NCBI GenBank assembly: GCA_021234155.1
Contig: JAJEKV010000047.1
Location: 4,479,637-4,543,636, forward strand
Length of the DNA stretch: 64,000 nucleotides
Direction of reading: 5' to 3'
Source: Isoetes taiwanensis
Taxonomy: Eukaryota > Streptophyta > Lycopodiopsida > Isoetales > Isoetaceae
In this document: piece by piece, positions 56,051-64,000 of the stretch
Layout of the letters: every line of letters begins with the position of its first letter
How positions within the stretch are numbered: the first letter of the stretch is position 1
Notes under the pieces: generated by a model
Seen by the model: the letters and a program-made list of their open reading frames with translations, nothing else
What the model was told of the DNA's origin: nothing
Databases searched by the model: none
Translations under genes and position numbers: made by a program

Positions 56051-57152
56051 AATGGATGCTCAAATTTGAAGGCTACCCTTATGACATGCAAAAATAATTT
56101 ACACCTTTCGCGTGATAGGCAGTCTTTCAAATTTAATATTTCAAATGCAAGACAAAAATCTCAAATGACATTATCTGAGTCCGTCTTGTCCTTTACATTT
56201 GACACTTAAAACACTAGTCTTGTTTCACAATGAATAGTTAAGGTCCATTTTTAAGGTTTTTAGCAGGCTTGCTTAACCTCCCTTACAACAACTTCTCAAA
56301 TTCTAGCCTATCCACATTGCGCCCCACCTCAACAAGTTTCAATTCACACTGTTGGATCTCCAAATTTTCTACATCTACGCCCAGGAAAATTACAAAAAAA
56401 AAAGAGAAATTTAGTTGAGGTATCCCCGATGTCCGTCCTTCCCTTACCTTGTTGTTCTCACACATCATGCTCCCTCTTACTTGTATTGTAGTTCTTCATG
56501 GTAGGATATTTTGAAGCCACAGGAACTGAAGAGTTTAGAGAAAGTAGTTGCTATACACAGATGCAGTAAAATGGATGTTTGGTGTTATTAGTGAGGCCCT
56601 GTGAGATACGTATAAATTAGCAGATGTAATCGGGATATCAAAGGAGCGGCAAGTTTAGGGCATCCACATGCCCAATTCACGTTTGGGTTGCTTCATGGGA
56701 GCAGTTACAGGATGGAGCAGAATGAATTGAAATTCATTTTCGACCATAGTTTTGCTGTAAATGCAGGTGATCTTCAGTCCATCTCTAACATATAGTTACT
56801 TTAGATAGTAAATACTTCACATCATGTTTTTTCATATATAGGAACCAAATGTGGCATCGTAACACACCTAAATTCGACTATCGGCAGAGTTGTAGCACTA
56901 TCTTGCTTATATTGTGCTTTTCTTTAATTGTGCTAAAACCAATTTTGAAGCTTAAGCATGAAAATGGATTGACAGAATTTAGTTAGTTTTGGGATTTCCT
57001 TAGAGTCAAAAGCTTTTAACTTCAAGTACATCGACTACTTTAGTTCTGTTTTTTCCATATTACTTGATGTTTGCCCTCTGATTAAGATGTACATTACGTC
57101 ACCTGTGGATGTAGATGAAGTGATTTGCTAGACAAAACTGGTTCATCCCTTT
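56051..57152. other. intergenic, no gene seen
   Basis: Short ORFs only; no recognisable repeat or RNA gene. Confidence 0.4.
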
Positions 57153-59355
57153 AACAAAGTTTAAAATGAAACGCACTAATTTGCTCAAAACGCACTTCAA
57201 AAGGAATCTTTGAAAGATTCCCTAAAATCCCCCCAAAAAGGTCCCTTTTCATGGTATATTTGTGACAAGTGTGACAATTTGAAAATTTTAGGCATCATTT
57301 TTGAGGGGGGGTGTGAACTTAGCTTCAATTCAAAATTGTTTGACATCCCTTTTTGGCCCCCCTAGTTTGGTTTGAGAAATAGTAATATTTTCAAAAACTA
57401 AACAAAATAGACATTGAAAAAAACAGCAAGCACATTAAAGTGCCAAAAAGGTATTTTATTCAAAGTTTTCAAAATCAATACAAAACTATGAACAAAACTG
57501 TAAAAAATGCAACACATTTTGACATTGCCTCATTGAAGCAAACATTTTCACATGAAAGTATGCCTCATTGAACAAACTTACACTTTGAAGCGCAAGTTGG
57601 AATCGAAGACGCTCGCTCTTCGTCTTATATACTTGCTCTTATTTGCTCATCCATCTTGCTATAGATTATGTATACCGCGATGACAATGCGTGGACATAAC
57701 GTCTTCAAAATAAATTTCTGGGTGGTATAAATTTATACCATAATAGGTAGTGTTGTGCGGATATAACATGCCAGAGAGTTCGCATGGTATAAATTTATAT
57801 AAAATGGACTCGGCGGTATAAATTTATACCGCGAAGAGGACTCGGCGGTATAAATTTATACCGCGAGAGCTCTCGATTCATCTGAGAGCTCCCACGGTAT
57901 AAATTTATACCGCGGAGAGCTCCCTCATTATACTGCATGAGAGCTCTCTGGGTATAAATTTATACCATGACAGCTCTCTCTCGGTATAAATTTATACATG
58001 CAGACAACCTTCGAGACAATCAATTTATACACATATATGTGTGTATATATATGATAATATATATACATACTTACATATATATATTGAAGAAAAGAGAACT
58101 CTTATGTATAAATCTATACCTGAGAAAAGCGGTATAAATTTATACCCTAATTGCATATATATATAAACGTTTATATATATATGTATATATATATATGATC
58201 AGAGGTAAAGTATATATCGCGGTAAAATCTTTTGGGGTCTTTCTTACTAAGCCAAAGGGTTTGGCAACTGAAAACTACTAAAGTAACACACATAAGGGAT
58301 AATTTTACACACTTTTCTTAGTTTTTAGTCTAAAAGTTCTAAAACAGTTCTAAAATTTCTGAGCTTGTAATGCAATGTTAGAGCATAAAGTAGTCGAATC
58401 ATGTTGTTATTTCTACTTTTTTTTTCTCTACATACATGCGAACTTCACTTCAAAGTGACTAAAAAATTGCTACTAAAGGCAAAGAACTCCAAAATATTAT
58501 GGTGACACAGTGTGTTTGACTAGAAGGAAACCCGTGGTTTATCCAGAGGGGGGGCGAGGAGTAGCAACCCCTCTAAGTTTACCTATTTATTTACAAAATA
58601 TTTAGGAAAGGGTAAAGGCGTGAATAATACTTCATCGCCAGAGAAATGTGCATGGTGCCCTTCGCTATGGATGACGAATTGTGATGAATATGCTCAACAT
58701 TGCTAAGGAGATTGACTATCTCCGAGCATCATCACCATGTTGTAGATTGGTATGTGCATTCAAAAATACATCTCCGAGAATAAAAAAGGAGGGCATGTAA
58801 TCACATGGCTTCATTACTTCAACTTTTGTATCCTCGGTATAAATTTATACTGCATCATCAACTAAAACTTCAGCTTAACTACAAAATATCGTGGATGTAT
58901 TGGTAATTGTAATACTATGTGATGCAAAAACAATGGTTTGTTATTCAAGAAGTTTGTTCAACTGCCTCTTAAGGTCCATTAAGGTCCATTAGGATGTTTA
59001 GCCCAAATGGTTGTGAAATAACAAATTTCCTGTCTTCTAAAACAGCTAATATAAAAATTTTCAGGGACAAGGTACAAAAGCATCTAATTTCTTCATACGA
59101 ATTTGCCCCATAGTAAATCTTTGAATTTCATTGTAGTTCTTTCCCCCTCTACAATGGGATTTTTTGTGTGTGTGTGTGTTTTTCTTTAATACTAAGTCTT
59201 CTTAAAATGTCTGTTTTCACGAGCAGTTTTATAAATCTTTGGACTAAAGGTAATAAAAAGGCCATTTTTAGAGGGATTTCAGAATTTTATAAATTTTCAG
59301 AAGGAATCTTTCAAACGCACTTCTTAAATAAGTGCGTTTCATTTTAAACCTTGTT
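57153..59355. mobile_element. 2.2 kb non-coding TIR element
   Basis: Left end AACAAAGTTTAAAATGAAACGCACT (57153) is matched at the right by AAGTGCGTTTCATTTTAAACCTTGTT ending at 59355. The inverted match continues with GAAAGATTCC...AAATCCC. CTTT abuts both ends and may be part of a target-site duplication. No ORF over 60 codons occurs inside. The centre carries an array of TATAAATTTATA palindromes. It is likely non-autonomous; the driving transposase is unknown. Confidence 0.65.
57724..58850. repeat. array of GGTATAAATTTATACC palindromes
   Basis: Perfect copies at 57724-57739, 57815-57830, 57847-57862, 57896-57911, 57951-57966 and 58131-58146; near-perfect at 57785, 57983 and 58836. Flanks are often CGC/GCG, extending the palindrome. 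GAGAGCTC(T/C)C palindromes stand between several copies (57865, 57884, 57914, 57940). AT-dinucleotide runs lie at 58030-58195. Confidence 0.92.
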
Positions 59356-59881
59356 CTTTATGTTAATACTTATATTCAATAACAAGCACATCAAGAGTAG
59401 AGCATTTTGGCATTTAATATATTCTTTCGTGGCTGTAAGAATATATTCCTCGGTGGTTGCAAGTGAACTGCCTGATAAACATGGTTCATTTCTATATTGA
59501 ATGTCAAGCATGATCCTTCCATAACATGCAAGATTCCGTGATCCTGAAGTCTATATTGACATTGACACTGTTAACTCTATTTTTTTCTTTATCTTCTTGA
59601 CTTGAGGAAGTCATACAAAAATACCTAGTGGATTATCTTATATATTCTCCTTCCCTCTTGAAATCCATCGCCTTGACTTGAGGATGTAACATAAAATAAC
59701 GTAGTGGATTATCTTGTCTATGTTGATTCCCTCTGAAATCCATTGATGTGATTTCCTGTATGCAGGGGGATGCGGATGAAACTCTGAATGAATATATTTA
59801 CTGAGTTGCGGAGATAACAATTAATTATTAATTTCAAGAAACGCATATGTGGCAATCTACTACCACCTAATCGGCCACCTA
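59356..59881. other. intergenic, no gene seen
   Basis: Contains a short imperfect duplication around CTTGACTTGAGGA(A/T)GT...GTGGATTATCTT (59597 and 59672). Confidence 0.4.
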
Positions 59882-60063
59882 CTATCAGAGCGCCCAAGAA
59901 CAATCGACTATCAGAGCGCCAAAGATCCGTTCGATCGAGCCGCCTTCAATCCCATTCGATCGAGCGTGATTCCTCTATCAGAGCGCCCAAGAACAATCGA
60001 CTATCAGAGCGCCCAAGATCCGTTCGATCGAGCCGCCTTCAATCCCATTCGATCGAGCGTGAT
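59882..60063. repeat. two 93-bp tandem copies
   Basis: CTATCAGAGCGCCCAAGAACAATCGA...TTCGATCGAGCGTGAT at 59882-59974 and 59975-60063, nearly identical. Each holds two halves starting CTATCAGAGCGCC and two TTCGATCGAG palindromes. Confidence 0.92.
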
Positions 60064-60175
60064 GTCTGCTGAACTATGGTGAGTGTGATTACTCTATTGT
60101 CTTCTATGGTGTGCATTCTCTTGTTCTCTATTTTTCGTCCTCTATTTTTTACAATGCATTCTGGTTCTTTATCAG

Positions 60176-60417
60176 TGTCGGAGAAGAATGCTATCTTTTA
60201 ACAGCAAACTTGAAGCGCCGAGTAGGATTGTGTAAAATCGAAGATCTGAATCCAAGTTCTATGTGTCATGGTGTTCCTCTGGGAAAAAGTTTCTGTAAGA
60301 TTTCCATTATAAACTGCAATTATGAAGATGAGGCTCTTCCAAGAAGACATCCGTTGGCGTCTGATTGGTGAAAGCGTGGGCACATTTGTAGCATGGCCAA
60401 AAGAACGTCCCGAAAAA
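60176..60417 (+). pseudogene. exon of an En/Spm(CACTA)-associated plant transposon protein
   Basis: Between TTTATCAG and AAAAAAG|GTATGT the frame reads VGEECYLLTANLKRRVGLCK, MCHGVPLGKSFCKISI and EALPRRHP, then in the +1 frame IGESVGTFVAWPKERP. The order V-x-L ... HGxPLGxxxCxVxI ... LPRP ... GTFVAWPK matches the C-terminal domain (DUF8039-like) common in CACTA-derived plant proteins. The frame change before RWRLIGES shows decay or an extra intron. Confidence 0.5.
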
Positions 60418-60759
60418 AGGTATGTATATTTGGATATTCAAAAAAAATAGAATATATCATAACATCTGCGTGATGTTGTGAATTTTGAATTTGTGATGCT
60501 CTTTAGCTTGAGTCTTATCAACCCCATGAAACTACACATTAATGAAAATATGTAGTTTCTTGGGGTTGGTCATACCGGGTTGGAGGGCATCACAGATTCA
60601 ATGTTTTCGACATTGCATATAAAAAAAAAATAATAAACTAATGAGAAAAGTATAGTGCAAAATTGCGCCAGTAGCGAGTTTGTATTCATATTCAAAAAGT
60701 ATATGTACATTTCTTACGCAAAAAAATGCGCCAGCGAATTCTTTTCTATCTCTACAATA
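60418..60759. other. no gene seen
   Basis: Contains an inverted pair of about 36 bases, TTTGTGATGCTC...AACCCCATGAAACTAC (60491) against GTAGTTTCTTGGGGTTGG...GCATCACAGATTC (60552-60598), around a short AT-rich loop. Confidence 0.5.
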
Positions 60760-61149
60760 TGTCACACGAGGCCTACTTCATTGGCCCAATTCATAAGAAG
60801 TCCCACACGAACCACCACGATATGACGGGATCCTCATCTTCCCTGCGGATGTCGAAGTTTCCAAACCGAGTGTTGTATCGATCCACGATACTATAAATCA
60901 AATCCTCATTACTTATTTGTTGGCATGAGCCTTACTAAGAGCATGAGGAGTCGGATATGTCCATAGATGCGATGAAAGTGTTCCCATGGCCCCCGATCTG
61001 CATGTCTAATGGATTCTCCAACTCTCTTTGAGCGTTTTGAACAAAGACAATCAAGTAATATCTTGTGCGTGGTCCGAGTTGATGGTCGCCCAGGGGAAGT
61101 GTATTTGATCTAGAAGCAGCCAGTGTCCATGCATAAGGAAAATCCATGG
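60760..61149 (-). CDS. two adjacent exon-like pieces, unknown product
   Basis: Minus strand from 61147: MDFPYAWTLAASRSNTLPLG, RTRYYLIVFVQNAQRELENP and GGHGNTFIASMDISD to a stop at 60935. Directly downstream in another frame is ISNEDLIYSIVDRYNTRFGN and DPVISWWFVWDFL. Both look like real protein. They may be the end of a transposon-borne or host gene whose other exons lie elsewhere; I cannot name it. Confidence 0.3.
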
Positions 61150-61569
61150 CACTAGAACGAGAGAAATTAAGTAATTAGCAAATAATATATTACCCTCCCC
61201 ATAAAACGATTACGAACATACATAATTCAAAAGCCAGCGCCCGCTTTGTGTTTTTCACATATCTATTTCAAACGCGCCTGGCGCGATTTGTATAGAGCCG
61301 TATGAAAAGAAAAGCCGAGCCGAGCTTTGATTAATCTAGTGGAAAAATGCAACCCAAAAATAGAAATGTGCCAAGCGCGATTTCTCCCATTCCAACATAT
61401 TATTCTAACAGAATGCAGAATGCAGAATTCAAAATATGAAGCCAGTTAGAGCAGATATATAATAATAATAGTCCTTGTTTAGTTCAAAATTTAGTTCATT
61501 GTTTTAGTTCATTATTTAGAGCAGATAGAGGAAGAGCTAGTGAAATATAATAAGAGCAGATACAGGAGA
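61150..61569. other. no gene seen
   Basis: AT-rich. TTTAGTTCA is repeated at 61478-61515. Confidence 0.3.
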
Positions 61570-61675
61570 ATCAGCAGATAGATCATACAGCAGATAGATC
61601 ATACAGCAGATAGATCATAGATCATAGAGCAGATAGATCATAGATCATAGAGCAGATAGATCATAGATTATTATT
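61570..61675. repeat. AGCAGATAGATCATA minisatellite
   Basis: About six units of AGCAGATAGATCAT(A) with interspersed AGATCATAG. Confidence 0.9.
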
Positions 61676-62080
61676 TACTTCATTATTTTACATCATTAAT
61701 TAGAACAGATAGAGGAAGACCTAGTGAAATAGAATAAGAGCAGATCATATATGCAAGATCACAGAACCAATCCTGTGAGGAACTGCTTTATGTAAAATAA
61801 CTACTTTATGTATATAACAGGAAATACTAACCTATTTGTGTTCTGTACCCGAGAATTGAGCCTTTGCCTTCTAGCCGAAACCAAAAGATCGAAAATCAAA
61901 GTTGATTTGATTCGAGAAGCCAATAGCAGATGATTTTAGCCTTAAGAAGCCGAGAAAAAGCCGAGAACCCGAGAAGCCGACAAGCTTTAACACAAAAAAC
62001 CAAAGTTATTCAAAGTCAGAGAGATTGTAGAGAGCCGAAAACCCAAAAAACCCAAAGACATTGTATAGAGCCTACAAACC
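61676..62080. other. no gene seen; GCCGAGAA words
   Basis: Transition into GCCGAGAA/GCCGAAAA-rich DNA, where short minus-strand ORFs are Leu/Ser-rich artefacts. Confidence 0.35.
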
Positions 62081-62440
62081 TTTGAGCCGAAAAAACCTAA
62101 AGCCGAAAACCCTAAAGCAGATAGAAGCCGAGAAGCAGATAGAAGCCGAGAAGCAGATAGAAGTCGAGATTGCTGCAGATAGAAGCCGAAGCGGTATAGA
62201 AGCCTAAAACCCAAAAAGCGTAAAAGCAGATAAAAGCAGGATAAAAGCTCGGCGGCTTAAAAACGGATAAAAGCTCGAAGCTCGAAAAACGGATAAAAGC
62301 TCGGAGGCGATTGAAGTAGAAAGATAGATTGACGATTCCTTAGGTCATCGTGAGATAGATTGATGCCCAGAAAGCAGAGAAGATAGATTGAAGGTAGATT
62401 GATGATGCCGAGAAGCAGATAGAAGCCGAGAAAGCCGAAA
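62081..62440. repeat. AGCAGATAGAAGCCGAGA minisatellite
   Basis: Three to four clear 18-base units at 62114-62180 and further scattered ones, e.g. at 62415. Related GCTCG(A/G)(A/G)/GGATAAAAGC units lie at 62220-62310. Confidence 0.85.
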
Positions 62441-62569
62441 TTGGAATCAGAAGCGCCTGGAATGCCGAAATTGGGGAAGCGCTAATGTTCGAAAGTGTGA
62501 GAGAAAAGTTTGAAAAGGAAGGATAACTTGAAATAATAATTGCTTTTAAAATTTCGTACCGCGCCATTA

Positions 62570-62880
62570 TAACTTCCGCGAAAATTTATTACAAGGGTTA
62601 ATTGTTTTAAGGACAATTGTTTTAAGGTTATTAAGTTTAAAAGTTATGACTTATAAGTTTTTAAAATAGTTTTAAGTTAATAGTTAAGTTATAAGTTTAA
62701 AAGTTCATGAGTTAGACTTCTAACCTTAAAACTTTTAACCTACAATAACTTTCCAACCTTAAATTTTCTAACCTATAATAAACTTCTTAACCTTAAAACT
62801 GCAAACCTATAATGACCTTAAAAGTTGTTTCTAAGGTTATTATAGGATACAAGTTTGAAGGTTATAAGTAGAGGGTTTTA
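62570..62880. repeat. AT-rich inverted repeats (TTTTAAGGTT / AACCTTAAAA)
   Basis: TTTAAGGTTA, AAGTTTAAAAGTTATGA and their inverse forms CTAACCTTAAAACTT and AACCTATAATAA alternate, so long stretches can fold back. No coding. Confidence 0.65.
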
Positions 62881-63520
62881 TTTTTATATAATGTTGAGGA
62901 AAATAACTTGGGGAATCCCATTATATAAATAGAATGATCAAATAGAATAAGACATACGAGGCTTTCATTTATGAACATGTTAGTTAGAGGTTATTTGGAT
63001 ATGCTAACTTACTATATATTTTTATGCATTCTAGGTCAATGGCTAGATAGATTAGATGTTATTCTGTATTTCAGTTCTATGTTGATGATGTTCTATATTA
63101 TGCGCACTCCTGTGTATTGGGAAGGGGGTTAGAGATCTTGAAACACATAATGGTAATGGAATCCATAGATACCTGTTGATTATAGAGCCGATTTTCAAGT
63201 TGAAGCTCGGATATCTCCTCTTGTAAGCAAGCAGACAAATTGACCATGCAAATAAAGCATGACTTTGACAAACATCCATGTAGAATCTAGGCAGTGAACA
63301 AGTACAACCTACAACAATATCTTCAAATGCATACTTGCAATGCTTCTATTTAAAGTAGACAATGTTTCACCTTGTGCTTGCTGTCGCACTAAAGTATGAA
63401 AATTGACACAACAACTTTACTAACCATTTTGTATAAAACAAATTGCTACATTCTATAACACTTTACAATGGTCAATTTTAAATACTAAATTGTCAATTCA
63501 ATGCAGAATTATCTCAAAAC
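62881..63520. other. no gene seen
   Basis: AT-rich; the minus ORF 63052-63279 is unrecognised. Confidence 0.35.
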
Positions 63521-63524
63521 AGAT

Positions 63525-63943
63525 TCTTTTGCACATGTACATGACATATAGCTAAATCTCATTAGTCTAACTGATTATAAGGCTATAAAGTGAACCATAT
63601 ATCAATATTTGATGCTACACTGGTGCAATGGCATCATAAATTAGTTCCCTTGCTGTGTATAAACAATCTATTAGATAGACACTTTAATTACGTTTTACTA
63701 TAACAATAGTGTTGCTTGACATGTATCATGCCTAGTTTCCTCTTTAGTTTCAACAAACTGAACAAATATAGCAAGCAGCTTCTAATAATAATGGACTTGG
63801 GCAAGATAATGCTTTACTTCAAAGCATTTGGTCCCAAGCTTTGTAGGAATGAAACGCTTGTAATCACCGAAGCAATAGCAATTATGTAGGCCTTGAATAT
63901 CGTGGAGGATCCTGCATTCATGAAAATAAACCCTGATAGCCTC
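63525..63943 (+). repeat. ~290-bp block copy 2, with upstream partial match
   Basis: 63662-63943 pairs with 52650-52941 and 63542-63588 with 52410-52456. The spacer between the two matching parts is about 195 bases in copy 1 and about 75 in copy 2. It ends in an A-run at 63950-63958. Confidence 0.9.
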
Positions 63944-64000
63944 CTTGAAAAAAAAAAATGTCTTATATTATGCGGCCATTATGGTAAAGCAATTTTTCAA

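Noticed and set aside
57724-58146. Regularly spaced repeats as a CRISPR array
   Set aside because: Units are 16-base palindromes with irregular spacers, in a plant nuclear genome, with no cas genes.

Overview
This window is nuclear DNA of a land plant with a large, repeat-rich genome. There are no operons, rRNA genes, CRISPR arrays or organellar genes. Spliced genes with GT-AG introns, a PPR protein, PBS sites for plant initiator-Met tRNA, and many decayed Copia, Gypsy, LINE, Helitron and TIR elements all point that way. The style of the PPR repeats and the mix of elements suggest a fern, but no single feature proves it. All assignments come from reading the sequence; no database search was run.

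Only three ordinary host genes are convincing. (1) 14019-16529 (+): a six-exon gene for a plastid-type L-Ala-D/L-Glu epimerase-like enzyme of the enolase superfamily. Its exons join to 410 codons with all metal-binding residues; one intron is GC-AG and the last exon is tandemly duplicated downstream. (2) 33830-36541 (+): a PLS-type pentatricopeptide repeat gene with two small 5' exons, a one-base frame break near 34376-34386 and no E/DYW tail. (3) 55317-55757 (+): a small secreted glycine-rich protein. Traces of other genes lie at the left edge (1-1391), at 27800-28350 (minus; relic of a PHD finger/GNAT acetyltransferase protein like plant IDM1) and at 60176-60417.

The rest is mobile or repetitive. 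From the left: a minus-strand pair of overlapping ORFs whose second member ends in a complete histone H3 fold (2216-3489), next to an LTR with a PBS (4147-5593); Helitron-like 3' ends with Gypsy fragments (8369-10050); a Copia 5' end and a Gypsy pol fragment (17371-19290); several large inverted repeats (21247-21700, 23172-24060, 29008-29492); palindrome-rich satellite DNA (24660-25940); two LINE relics (32100-33660 and 38692-40340); and an unusual reverse transcriptase with a YMDDL motif (40726-42597).

The most striking unit is 44909-51905: a ~7 kb DNA transposon with matching terminal inverted repeats and two convergent genes, a DDE-type transposase (+) and a gene with an FCP1/NLI-interacting-factor phosphatase-like domain (-). 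A second candidate novelty is a 2.2 kb TIR element at 57153-59355 with no long ORF but an array of the palindrome GGTATAAATTTATACC alternating with GAGAGCTCTC-type palindromes. The right end holds a pogo/CENP-B-like transposase tail, a ~280 bp block repeated 11 kb away, and minisatellites.
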